DNA of 64,000 nucleotides, from contig JBBQPM010000011.1 in NCBI GenBank assembly GCA_038217425.1, forward strand, positions 1 to 64,000, given 5' to 3'. Positions 40,734 to 49,002 of this stretch are shown in pieces. Made by a program: the position numbers and the translations under genes. The notes under the pieces are model-generated. The model did not search any database and was not told the origin of the DNA. It saw only the letters and a list, made by a program, of their open reading frames with translations. The stretch comes from JAIEPT01 sp038217425 (GTDB lineage: Bacteria > Planctomycetota > Planctomycetia > Gemmatales > Gemmataceae). The first letter of the stretch is position 1. Each line of letters opens with the position of its first letter.

Positions 40734-41840
40734 ATGCCTCACGATCCTCTCTCCCTTCGCGGCATCGATCACGTCCGCTTCTTCGTCGGCAACGCCCGGC
40801 AATCGGCGTACTTCTACCGCAACGCGTTCGGCTTCGACGTCATCGCCTACGAAGGACTCGAAACCCGGCAGAAGCACGAAGCCGGCTACGTCTTGCGGCA
40901 GGGACACATCACGTTCGTGCTGATCTCACCGCTGTCGAGCCACCATCCCGAAAGCGAACGACTCATCCGGCACGGCGACGGCGTGCAAGACATCGCCATC
41001 GAAGTCGATGACGTCCTCAGAGTCTTTCGCGCCGCCGTCAGCCGAGGCGCCTTCGCCATTCGCCCTCCGGCGAAACTCGAAGATGAGTTCGGCGTCTACG
41101 AAACTGCCACCATCGCCGCCTACGGCGACACCACCCACACCTTCATCAACCGCGACAAGTACAAAGGAGTCTTCGCCCCCGGCTTCCGCGCCATCGATCC
41201 CGAACGCTACCGCTCGACCGCCTCCGCGCCCGTCGGTCTCAAGAGCATCGACCACATCGTCGGCAACGTCGAAGAGGGCCGAATGAATCACTGGGTCGAG
41301 TTCTACCAGCGCGTCCTCGGCTTCTCGCAACTCGCGCACTTCGACGACAAAGACATCAGCACCGAGTATTCCGCCCTCATGTCGAAGGTCGTGCAGAACG
41401 GCACGGGCCGAATCAAGTTCCCGCTCAACGAACCCGCGCAGAGCAAACGCCGCTCGCAAATCGAGGAGTTCCTGCACTACTACGGCGGCCCCGGCGTGCA
41501 GCACATCGCCATGACCACGCCCGACATCGTATCGACCGTGCGGGCGATGCGCAAGAACGACGTCTCCTTCCTGCGCGTCCCGCAAACTTACTACGACCGC
41601 ATCGCCGAGCGTGTCGGGCCCATCAAGGAATCGATCGACGAACTCGCAGAACTCGGCATCCTGATCGACCGCGACGAAGAGGGCTACATGCTGCAGATCT
41701 TCACGAAGCCGGTCGCGGATCGGCCGACAGTCTTCTTCGAGGTGATCCAAAGGCGCGGCTCGCGCAGCTTCGGCAAAGGCAACTTCAAGGCGCTCTTCCA
41801 GGCCATCGAACGCGAGCAGGAGCTGCGCGGCACCTTGTAA
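40734..41840 (+). CDS. hppD: 4-hydroxyphenylpyruvate dioxygenase
   Basis: This 368-residue enzyme converts 4-hydroxyphenylpyruvate to homogentisate in tyrosine breakdown. The two vicinal-oxygen-chelate halves are clear. The Fe(II) ligands are His174 (SIDHIVGN), His257 (GVQHIAMTT) and Glu336 (PTVFFEVIQR), and the C-terminal helix GSRSFGKGNFKALFQAIERE that closes the active site is intact. GAGGTG lies before the ATG. No homogentisate dioxygenase or other tyrosine gene is next to it; the gene stands alone between two toxin-antitoxin loci. Confidence 0.96.
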   Translation: MPHDPLSLRGIDHVRFFVGNARQSAYFYRNAFGFDVIAYEGLETRQKHEAGYVLRQGHITFVLISPLSSHHPESERLIRHGDGVQDIAIEVDDVLRVFRAAVSRGAFAIRPPAKLEDEFGVYETATIAAYGDTTHTFINRDKYKGVFAPGFRAIDPERYRSTASAPVGLKSIDHIVGNVEEGRMNHWVEFYQRVLGFSQLAHFDDKDISTEYSALMSKVVQNGTGRIKFPLNEPAQSKRRSQIEEFLHYYGGPGVQHIAMTTPDIVSTVRAMRKNDVSFLRVPQTYYDRIAERVGPIKESIDELAELGILIDRDEEGYMLQIFTKPVADRPTVFFEVIQRRGSRSFGKGNFKALFQAIEREQELRGTL

Positions 41841-41864
41841 GTTTTCCCCGCGCGACGGTACAAT
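41835..41864 (+). promoter_or_regulatory. Candidate promoter for the downstream toxin-antitoxin pair
   Basis: TTGTAA (41835-41840, overlapping the hppD stop) and TACAAT (41859-41864) are 18 bases apart, 30 bases before the antitoxin start. The -10 matches consensus at five of six positions. Confidence 0.4.
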
Positions 41865-41894
41865 GGCCGTCGGCAACCTTTTGGAGAATTTGTC

Positions 41895-42164
41895 ATGCTC
41901 ACGACGGACGAGTTGGTCGATCAGGCGCTCAAGCTGCCCGAAAAGGAACGATCCCGCCTGGTGGAGGCCCTCTTGGAGAGTCTTCCGGATTATTCGGACG
42001 AGGACGAATTCGAGCTACCTCATCACGATCCAGCATTCCGCGCGGAATTGCTCAGGCGCTCGCAGGAGATCGAAGACGATCCGACTTGTACCGTGTCGTG
42101 GGAAGAAGTTCTGAAGGAAGCCCGCCTTGAATTGGATAGCCCCGAGGACGGACGATGTCCGTAA
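41895..42164 (+). CDS. Addiction-module antitoxin (TIGR02574-type)
   Basis: This 89-residue acidic protein has the typical start LTTDELVDQALKLPEKERSRL and LVEALLESLP of the addiction-module component family (PF09720), and the SWEEVLKEAR element near the end. It would pair with a ParE/RelE-type toxin encoded immediately downstream, whose start overlaps this gene by 10 bases. GGAGAA precedes the ATG. The partner toxin is frameshifted, so the antitoxin may be an orphan or still repress its own promoter. Confidence 0.82.
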   Translation: MLTTDELVDQALKLPEKERSRLVEALLESLPDYSDEDEFELPHHDPAFRAELLRRSQEIEDDPTCTVSWEEVLKEARLELDSPEDGRCP

Positions 42165-42461
42165 AGACGCGATTCCATCGGCTCGCCAGGAAGGAATTCT
42201 TCGACGGGCAACGCTGGTATGTTCGTCGGTCCCAGGCAAACGGCTGAAAGGTTTGTCGATCGTGTTGAACAAGCTGTTGAGAAAATCCGCGCGGATCCCG
42301 AACGATGGCCCTTCGATGACGACCTTCAAGCTCGATTCGTCACCGTTACAGAATTCCCATACGCCGTGTACTACCTAATCCGCGACGCCGACGAGGTCGT
42401 AGTCATGGCCGTCGCCCATACGAGCCGAAGGCCGGGTTACTGGCGTTGCCGCAAGCCGTAG
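42155..42461 (+). pseudogene. ParE/RelE-family toxin, frameshifted
   Basis: The first frame (ATG 42155) encodes FHRLARKEFFDGQRWY, the usual N-terminus of ParE-like toxins, but stops at 42245-42247 after 30 codons. The rest of the toxin continues in the next frame: ERFVDRVEQAVEKIRADPER, FPYAVYYLIRDADEVVVMAV and AHTSRRPGYW, to a stop at 42461. Removing one A from the AAA at 42238-42240 would restore a full-length protein of about 101 residues. It is an inactivated toxin, a sequencing error at that short run, or less likely a programmed frameshift. Confidence 0.75.
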
Positions 42462-42471
42462 ATAGGATGGT

Positions 42472-42550
42472 AACCACAGAGAGCCGAGGACGCAGCGGAG
42501 CAGAACGCATCGGCCTCCTTTTCCCTCTGTGTCCCTTGTGCTCTCTGTGG
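42472..42550. repeat. AACCACAGAG-type inverted repeat
   Basis: Arms AACCACAGAGAGC (42472-42484) and GCTCTCTGTGG (42540-42550) face each other, with CCTCTGTGTCCC material between them. The same word is repeated at 43779-43977. It lies just before the enolase-superfamily gene. Confidence 0.65.
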
Positions 42551-42585
42551 CTCAATTGCTTTCTCACCCTCATCAGCGACACCGC

Positions 42586-43764
42586 ATGAAAATCACCAAA
42601 ATCGAAACGCTCGTCTGCCATGCCCGCATGCGCAACTGGATCTTCGTCAAGGTTCTCACCGATCAGCCAGGACTCTTCGGCTGGGGCGAAGCGACGCTTG
42701 AATGGCACACCCGCGCCGTCGTCGGCGCCATCGAAGATATCTCGCAGCTTCTCATCGGCGAAGATCCGACGCGTATCGAATACCTTTGGCAGATGATGTA
42801 CCGGCAACATTTTTGGCACGGCAACGGCATCGTCCGCGGCACCGCCATCTCCGGCATCGACATCGCCCTCTGGGACATCCTCGGCAAAATTCACGGCGTG
42901 CCGATCCACAAACTCTGGGGCGGCCCGGTCCGCGACTTCATCCGCCTCTACTGCCACCTGGGGGGCGGCAAGATGGAAGACTTCTACGAGACCCGCCCCA
43001 GCGACGCACGCCGATTCGCCGACCTCGCTCAGAAGGCGGTCGAAGAAGGCTTCACCGCCTTCAAGACGATGGCCGTCCCCGAGACGATGCCGATCGAGGG
43101 GCTGAGGCCGATCCGGTACGCCGAGGCGTGCGTGCAGGCGATGCGCGACGCGGTCGGGCCCGACATCGACATCATGGTCGACTGCCATGCCCGGCCCTCG
43201 CCGAGGATGGGGCTGCGTTTCGCGCGGGCGCTGGAGCAGTTCGGCCTCTACTTCTTCGAAGAGCCGTGCTGGCCCGAGACGATGCGCGACATTGCGCTAA
43301 TTCAGAAGGCCGTGAGCACGCCGATCGCGACCGGCGAACGGCTAGTGACGCAGCATGCGTTCCGCGAGTTGCTCGAAACGCGCGCGTGCAGCGTCTTGCA
43401 ACCCGACATCACGCATTGCGGCGGCCTCAGCGAAGCGCGCCGGATCGCGGCGATGGCGGAGGCGTATCGGGTGGCGCTGGCGCCGCACAATCCGCAGGGC
43501 CCGGTGAGCACGGCCGCGTCGCTGGAGTTCGGCTTCGCGACGCCGTCGTACATCATCTGCGAGACGGTACACGCCGACGTCCCCTGGCGGCAGGACGTGG
43601 TCCGTGAGGGGTTCACGATCGACGTCAAGGGACGCGTCGTACGGCCCAACACCCGCCCGGGTCTGGGCATCGAGATCGACGAGGCGGAAGTCGCGAAACA
43701 TCCCTTCCAGCAGGAGTTGTTGCAACGCAGCTTCTACGCGGACGGCGCCGTCGGCGATTGGTAG
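42586..43764 (+). CDS. Mandelate racemase/enolase superfamily sugar-acid dehydratase (galactonate-dehydratase-like)
   Basis: This 392-residue protein has the metal-binding Asp199 with His201 in IMVDCHARP, the Glu of FFEEP (225-226), Glu251 in ATGERL, and the C-terminal His301 in APHNPQGPVST. The Asp-x-His pair and APHNP motif are those of the D-galactonate/mannonate dehydratase branch, which dehydrates acid sugars to 2-keto-3-deoxy products. The exact substrate is not set by these residues. The ATG at 42586 was preferred to an upstream start lying in repeat sequence. No kinase or aldolase of the pathway is adjacent. Confidence 0.85.
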   Translation: MKITKIETLVCHARMRNWIFVKVLTDQPGLFGWGEATLEWHTRAVVGAIEDISQLLIGEDPTRIEYLWQMMYRQHFWHGNGIVRGTAISGIDIALWDILGKIHGVPIHKLWGGPVRDFIRLYCHLGGGKMEDFYETRPSDARRFADLAQKAVEEGFTAFKTMAVPETMPIEGLRPIRYAEACVQAMRDAVGPDIDIMVDCHARPSPRMGLRFARALEQFGLYFFEEPCWPETMRDIALIQKAVSTPIATGERLVTQHAFRELLETRACSVLQPDITHCGGLSEARRIAAMAEAYRVALAPHNPQGPVSTAASLEFGFATPSYIICETVHADVPWRQDVVREGFTIDVKGRVVRPNTRPGLGIEIDEAEVAKHPFQQELLQRSFYADGAVGDW

Positions 43765-43778
43765 TTACGAAAGAAGAT

Positions 43779-43977
43779 TAACCACAGAGACACAGAGGAA
43801 AATGGAAATAAGAAAAGTAACCACAGAGACACAGAGAGCACAGAGGAAGAAGCACAGAGAAGAAAGTAAATAAGAAGATTAACCACAGAGGGAGAATTGA
43901 TTTCAATGAATTCTCTGCCTGATCTCCTCCCCCTCTCCGTGTTTCTTCTCTGTGCTCTCTGTGTCTCTGTGGTTAAT
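43779..43977. repeat. Cluster of AACCACAGAGACACAGAG repeats
   Basis: Three copies on the plus strand (43779-43798, 43818-43845, 43879-43891) and one long reverse copy (43946-43977) fill the space between the dehydratase and cytochrome genes. The copies at 43818 and 43946 could pair over about 27 bases. No gene is seen in this 290-base gap. Similar words occur upstream at 42472-42550. Confidence 0.8.
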
Positions 43978-44057
43978 CTTCTCTTGAAGCCCGCGTGCCG
44001 ATTCGCCCATACCATATTCCTTATCGCTCCACTCCATTTCTCTTCTCCGGACGTCGT

Positions 44058-47000
44058 ATGCACTCCACGATGCTACGCTCGCTGTTCGTATTCGCTCTCG
44101 CCGGCCTGCCCGCCCTGGCCCAGCCCAAGAAGGATGCGCCGCCTCCCACGCGTGAGGAACTCGAGAAAGACCTCAAGCCCGCGCCCGGTTTCAAGGCCAA
44201 CGTCTTCGCGATGCCGCCCGACGTCAGCTATCCGACCTGCATCGCCGCGGCGGTCACTGGCGAAGTCTTCGTCGGCACCGATCTCAACGGTTCGCTCGAC
44301 GCCAAGCCCGGCCGCGGCGCCGTCATCCGCTGCGTCGACGTCGATCACGACGGCGTGGCCGACAAGTTCACCACCTTCTGCAAAATCGAAAGCCCGCGCG
44401 GCCTCCACTTCTTTCACAACAAACTCATCGTACTCGCGCCCCCCGATCTCAGCGTCTTCTACGACGACGACGGCGACGGCGTGGCCGACCGCTCCGAAGT
44501 CCTCGTCAAGGGCATCGGCTTCGATCTCAAGTTTCGCGGCGCCGACCACACCACCAACGGCTTTCGCATGGGCATCGACGGCTGGCTCTACATCGCCGTC
44601 GGCGATTACGGCATCAAGGAGGCCGTCGGCAAGGATGGCCGCAAGCTCCAGCTCATCGGCGGCGGCATCGTCCGCGTCCGCCCCGACGGCACGGAGATGG
44701 AGATCGTCTCGCGCGGCCAGCGCAACATCTACGACGTCGCCATCGATCCGTTCATGAACCTCTTCACACGCGACAACACCAACGACGGCGGCGGCTGGAA
44801 CGTTCGCCTGAGCCATGTCATCCCGCTCGCCGACATGGGCTATCCGAAACTCTTTAAGAACTTCCCCAGCGAGCATCTCGACTGCCTGGTCGATTACGGC
44901 GGCGGCTCGCCCTGCGGGGCGTTGTACCTCGACGAGCCCGGTTTTCCCAAGGACTGGGGCAATGCGTTGTACACGGTCGATTGGGGCGTGAACACGATCT
45001 TCCGCCATCCGCTCAAGGAACAGGGGGCGAGTTACGCGAAGAAGCCGGAACAGATTCCGCTCATCAAGATGTCTCGGCCCACGGACATGGACGTCGACGG
45101 TTCGGGTCAGATTTTCGTGACGAGCTGGCGCGGCGGCAATTACACCTACTCGAATCCGCATGTGGGGTATGTGGCCCGCATCGTGCCGGAGGGGTGGAAG
45201 TACGTGCCGGCGGTGGATCTCGCGAAAATGTCAGATGCCGATGTGCTGGAGCGATTGAAATCTGCGAGCCATACCCATCGCCTTAATGCTCAGCAAGAAT
45301 TGACTCGTCGAAAGTATCGCGACCACAAAACGTTCGGGGCAATAAGGTGGAACAAATCTGTGCTAGCGACAGAAGTTGCAGTGATGTATACGTACAAAAT
45401 GCTGTTTAAGGAAAAGGCGGAGATTTTTGCTCAGACGGCGGATCCAAAACTGCATGAGTTCGCGGTCAAGATTTTGAGCGACCGAGTCGGAGAAGCGAAT
45501 AAGATCTCGACGGATCGGCTAACCGGGTTTTTGAACGACGAGAATCCGCCGCGTGTACGTTTGCAGGCTCTCATTGCTCTGGGTCGACTGGCACGAACTG
45601 AAGCCGCAGCCGAAATGCTGCCGCTCACCGACGATCCCGATCCGGCGATTGCGCATATTGCGGTCGAGTCGCTGATTTTGCTCAAGCCGATCGACGTGTG
45701 CTTGCGAGCGCTAAACGAAGAGAAGCATGCGGCCGGGGCGCTGCGCGTCTTGCAGGCGATTCATGAATCGAAAGTCGTCGACGCCCTCATCGCTCGTGCG
45801 GAAAAGTCAAAAGCCGTGCTCCCCGCTTTATGCCGCCTCTACTACACCGAGGGCGAGTTCGGCAAATGGTGGGGGACCCGGCCCGATACGACCGGGCCCT
45901 ACTACTACCGCACCGCATGGGCCGAGACCGACAAGATCGGCGCCGTCCTTAAGAAGGCGCTCAAGTCCGCGGACGCCGCGACCGCGAAGATGCTCGTCGT
46001 CGAGATGCGCAAACATCGTATCGATTTCCCCGAAGCCGTCGCACATCTGCGCAAGCTGATCGCCGACGAGCCAGCGTTTCGCTCGCAAGGGCTGGATCTC
46101 CTCCTCAGCGGATCGGGGCCGCTCCCCGATGGCTCCGAGAAGGATCTGCTACGCATCGCCGTCGATGCCAAGGAGTCGGCCGAGGTGCGCGTGAAAGCGC
46201 TGCGTGGGTTGCATGCCCACGTCGATGATCCCGGCTATCTCGCTGCCGCGATCGATTCGTTCAGCGCTCTCACCGATGTCGAGGCGGAGAAGGGCCCGCT
46301 GTCGAGCGCCTGGGAAGACTTTGCCCGCGACGCCAAGCTCGGGCCGCACCTGCCGAAGTTCCTGGCGCTGAGCCAGGACAAGGACGCAAGCCGACGCGAG
46401 TTTGGCTACGCGATTCTCCTGCACATCGTCGATAGCAAGTTCGCCAAAGCTCAGGCCAAGGCCGACGCGCTCAAGGCCCTCGATCAAGCGTGGGCGCGGC
46501 CTGATCGCCTCGCGGAAATGCTCCGCGCCATCCGCAAGACCAAGGCCGACCATTTCGGTTTGCAAGTCAAGACGCTGCTCAATGACTCGCGCCCGGAAAT
46601 CAAGGCGCTTGCCAGGGACGTCGTCAAGTCCCTTGGCCTCGACGAGGTCCAAGGCACGCGCGTCGTTCTCAAGGGGCAGGCGTATGACAAAGTCTTCGCC
46701 GCCGTGCTCAAGGAGAAGGGGGACGCGAAGCTCGGCCAGCGCATCTTCCTCAAGGCGGCCTGCATCGCCTGCCACACCGTGAATCCGACCGATCCGGTCA
46801 AGGGGCCGTATCTGGGCGACGTCGCCGGGCGTTATAAAAGGCCGGAACTCATCGAGTCGATCCTGAAGCCGAATGCAAAACTTACGCAGGGGTTCGAGAC
46901 GAATTTTTTCGTGCTGAACGACGGTAGGATCATCGAAGGTTTCGTGACGAAGGAGTCGGGCGACGAAGTCGAGCTGCGCAACGCGGCCGGCGTCGCATTG

Positions 47001-47141
47001 ATCGTCGCGAAGAAGGACATCGACGAACGCGGCCGACGCCTGATCTCGGTGATGCCCGACGGGCTCATGGACGCCCTGACGATGCAAGAGTTGGCGGCGC
47101 TCCTGGCGTATCTGGAATCGCTGAACGCCAAGAAGCCGTGA
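44058..47141 (+). CDS. PVC-type exported dehydrogenase-like propeller with HEAT-like repeats and cytochrome c domain
   Basis: This 1027-residue protein has a signal peptide (MLRSLFVFALAGLPALAQ after four residues). Residues about 30-390 form the sorbosone-dehydrogenase-like propeller (TIGR02604-like; DVDHDGVADKFTTFCKIESP, in part). Residues about 395-850 are helical HEAT-like repeats. The C-terminal domain (about 870-1027, TIGR02603-like) has a single CxxCH haem site, Cys902-Cys905-His906, and the trailing MPDGLMDALTMQELAALLAY motif. It is a periplasmic redox protein of unknown substrate, typical of planctomycetes. The segment around 45260-45600 is less GC-rich than its flanks. Confidence 0.88.
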   Translation: MHSTMLRSLFVFALAGLPALAQPKKDAPPPTREELEKDLKPAPGFKANVFAMPPDVSYPTCIAAAVTGEVFVGTDLNGSLDAKPGRGAVIRCVDVDHDGVADKFTTFCKIESPRGLHFFHNKLIVLAPPDLSVFYDDDGDGVADRSEVLVKGIGFDLKFRGADHTTNGFRMGIDGWLYIAVGDYGIKEAVGKDGRKLQLIGGGIVRVRPDGTEMEIVSRGQRNIYDVAIDPFMNLFTRDNTNDGGGWNVRLSHVIPLADMGYPKLFKNFPSEHLDCLVDYGGGSPCGALYLDEPGFPKDWGNALYTVDWGVNTIFRHPLKEQGASYAKKPEQIPLIKMSRPTDMDVDGSGQIFVTSWRGGNYTYSNPHVGYVARIVPEGWKYVPAVDLAKMSDADVLERLKSASHTHRLNAQQELTRRKYRDHKTFGAIRWNKSVLATEVAVMYTYKMLFKEKAEIFAQTADPKLHEFAVKILSDRVGEANKISTDRLTGFLNDENPPRVRLQALIALGRLARTEAAAEMLPLTDDPDPAIAHIAVESLILLKPIDVCLRALNEEKHAAGALRVLQAIHESKVVDALIARAEKSKAVLPALCRLYYTEGEFGKWWGTRPDTTGPYYYRTAWAETDKIGAVLKKALKSADAATAKMLVVEMRKHRIDFPEAVAHLRKLIADEPAFRSQGLDLLLSGSGPLPDGSEKDLLRIAVDAKESAEVRVKALRGLHAHVDDPGYLAAAIDSFSALTDVEAEKGPLSSAWEDFARDAKLGPHLPKFLALSQDKDASRREFGYAILLHIVDSKFAKAQAKADALKALDQAWARPDRLAEMLRAIRKTKADHFGLQVKTLLNDSRPEIKALARDVVKSLGLDEVQGTRVVLKGQAYDKVFAAVLKEKGDAKLGQRIFLKAACIACHTVNPTDPVKGPYLGDVAGRYKRPELIESILKPNAKLTQGFETNFFVLNDGRIIEGFVTKESGDEVELRNAAGVALIVAKKDIDERGRRLISVMPDGLMDALTMQELAALLAYLESLNAKKP

Positions 47142-47147
47142 ATCGGA

Positions 47148-47237
47148 AAGCCCAGCGGGTGAGGTACTCCGAACCCCTGGGTTCACCAACCGCGAACGTT
47201 GGTCCCAGGGGTTCGGAGTACCTCACCCGCTGAGCTT
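47148..47237. repeat. Long palindrome, family B, between convergent genes
   Basis: Arms 47148-47181 and 47204-47237 pair over 34 bases with one mismatch; ACCAAC/GTTGGT in the middle extends the stem. It lies between the cytochrome stop (47141) and the TPR-protein gene, and its right half is translated as the last 17 residues of the TPR protein on the minus strand. It is the same family as 15224-15316. Confidence 0.85.
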
Positions 47238-48712
47238 AAACGCCCGAAGACTTCGTCCCAGTCGCCGAGCTGTTGCTGCCGAAACAAACGCATGGCCGGA
47301 TACCAGGGCGTGTCGCCGCGGTCGCGGCCCCAGCGCCAGTCGCTGGAAGTTGACAGCACCAGCCAGGTGGGCACGCCCAGGGCGCCCGCCAGATGCGCCA
47401 GCACGCTGTCGGGCACGATCACCCAGTCGAGCTGTGTCATAATGGCGGCTGTGTCCAGGAACGGCTCGTCCCGATCGATGCGCTCGGACCAATCGACCAG
47501 CGGCACGCCGGCCGTCGGAATCTGATCGAGCCCAAAATGCTTCTGCAAACTGACGAGCGTGACGCCCGGGACTTGGGCCAGCGGCACGAATGCCCGCAGC
47601 CGAAACGAACGGAGACAGTCGAGCGGCATCTTGGGATTCCCTTGCCAGGCGATGCCGATCTTCTTGCCAGGGAGCCTCGACAGTTCTCGCCGCCAGGCCT
47701 CCGCGCGGATCGGTTTCGCCAACGGGTACGGCGCGGGCAGCGCCTTCGTCCGCAGCGGCAGACTCGCCAGTGACACATGCATGTCATGGGGCGGAAACGG
47801 GTCGCCCAACGCCACCCAGGCGTCGGCGCCGGCAGAGCGTTCGAGCATCGGTAACAACGTCTTCGGCATCTCGACGATCACTTTCGCGCCCTTCGCCCGT
47901 AGCAGCGGCGCGTAGCGCAGGAAGTGCAGCATGTCGCCCAGTCCCTGTTCCGCGAGGACGAGGATCGTCTTGCCTTCGATCGGTTCGCCCTGCCAGGCGG
48001 GCGACTCGGCGATCGTACGGCGTGAAGGACGGTATTCGTACTCGGGCCAACCGCGCTCATAGTCTCCCTGCCGCAGCCAGACGAGCGAACGATTGCCGAG
48101 CGCGCCGGCGTACCCGGGCCGCAGCCGCAGCGCCTCGGCGAAGTGGTGCAGGCTGCGTGCGTCGTCGTTCAGACGGTAGTAGGCGATGCCGAGGTTGTTG
48201 TGCGTGAGGGCATCGCCGGGATTGATTCTTAGTAGCTCGTGATGATAGGTCAGTGATTCGGCGAAGCGGCCTTGCAGCAGGAGCGCCTTGGCGGTTTCGA
48301 ACTGCACCTCGGGAGTCGGCGGCTGCAAACGACCCGCCTCGGCGAGCCAGGCGAGCGCCTGATCGGGATCGCCGCGATGGTTGTGCAGCCAGGCGAGGAG
48401 AAAGGCGCTCTTGGCGAGGCGTGGGTCGGTCTGCCAGGCAGTGTTGAGGATCGCGAGCGCCTGGTCGGCTTGTCCCAACTTCTCGAGGACCATGCCGAGA
48501 CAGTGCAGGTCGTCGATCCGAAAGGGGGGCTTCATGCTTTCGCGAAGATGAGCGCCGGCCTCGTGGGGCCGATCGAACTGCAAATCGATCTGCGCCAAAC
48601 CGCGGTGGGCGTCGCCGTCGTGGGAATCGAGCGCGAGCGCCTTCTCGAAGAACGCCTGCGCCGCCTCGAAATCTTGGTTCCGCAGACGCTCCCACCCCGC
48701 AGCCGCGGACAT
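47183..48712 (-). CDS. TPR protein with glycosyltransferase-like C-terminal domain
   Basis: The protein has 509 residues. The N-terminal half (about 1-230) is tetratricopeptide repeats (e.g. AAQAFFEKALALDSHDGDAHRG; NPGDALTHNNLGIAYYRLND, shown separately). The C-terminal half (about 240-495) resembles the glycosyltransferase-9/41-like domain joined to TPR arrays in many environmental bacteria: EGKTILVLAEQGLGDMLHFL, KKIGIAWQGNP, and DWVIVPDSVLAHLAGALG. It probably transfers a sugar to a protein or glycan; the donor is unknown. The final 17 residues (SSAGEVLRTPGTNVRGW) are encoded by the palindromic repeat. It follows the MoaD-like gene by 28 bases. Confidence 0.78.
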   Translation of the reverse strand: MSAAAGWERLRNQDFEAAQAFFEKALALDSHDGDAHRGLAQIDLQFDRPHEAGAHLRESMKPPFRIDDLHCLGMVLEKLGQADQALAILNTAWQTDPRLAKSAFLLAWLHNHRGDPDQALAWLAEAGRLQPPTPEVQFETAKALLLQGRFAESLTYHHELLRINPGDALTHNNLGIAYYRLNDDARSLHHFAEALRLRPGYAGALGNRSLVWLRQGDYERGWPEYEYRPSRRTIAESPAWQGEPIEGKTILVLAEQGLGDMLHFLRYAPLLRAKGAKVIVEMPKTLLPMLERSAGADAWVALGDPFPPHDMHVSLASLPLRTKALPAPYPLAKPIRAEAWRRELSRLPGKKIGIAWQGNPKMPLDCLRSFRLRAFVPLAQVPGVTLVSLQKHFGLDQIPTAGVPLVDWSERIDRDEPFLDTAAIMTQLDWVIVPDSVLAHLAGALGVPTWLVLSTSSDWRWGRDRGDTPWYPAMRLFRQQQLGDWDEVFGRLSSAGEVLRTPGTNVRGW

Positions 48713-48740
48713 AACGAACCCCCGAGCAGCGAACGGATTC

Positions 48741-49001
48741 TCATCCCCCTGCCATCGGCGCCACCACGTCGATCTGCGCGTCCTGCATGACCGCATGATC
48801 CAGGCCGACGCGCAGCTCGCCCTGGAAAAACAAAAGCGAGGGACTCGCGGTCGTCAGCAGCGAATGAAACTCGGGGCCGTGCTGCTGAGCGAGCGTCTCG
48901 AGAATTTCCCGTAACGTGGCGCCCGCGGGAATCTCGAGCGTTTGCCTCGAAACGCCCGCGGCCCGTTTGATCTGCGCGAGGAAGTGCAGTGTTACCTGCA
49001 T
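48741..49001 (-). CDS. MoaD/ThiS-family small sulfur-carrier-like protein
   Basis: This 86-residue protein has a ubiquitin-like fold pattern (VTLHFLAQIKRAAGVSRQTL start; ATLREILETLAQQHGPEF) and ends in the Gly-Gly tail (VAPMAGG) that is adenylated and thiocarboxylated in this family. It could serve molybdopterin synthesis, but no moaE, moeB or other cofactor gene is in the window. Its ATG follows the stop of the propeller gene by one base, so the two are coupled in translation, an unusual context. Confidence 0.82.
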   Translation of the reverse strand: MQVTLHFLAQIKRAAGVSRQTLEIPAGATLREILETLAQQHGPEFHSLLTTASPSLLFFQGELRVGLDHAVMQDAQIDVVAPMAGG

Positions 49002-49002
49002 G

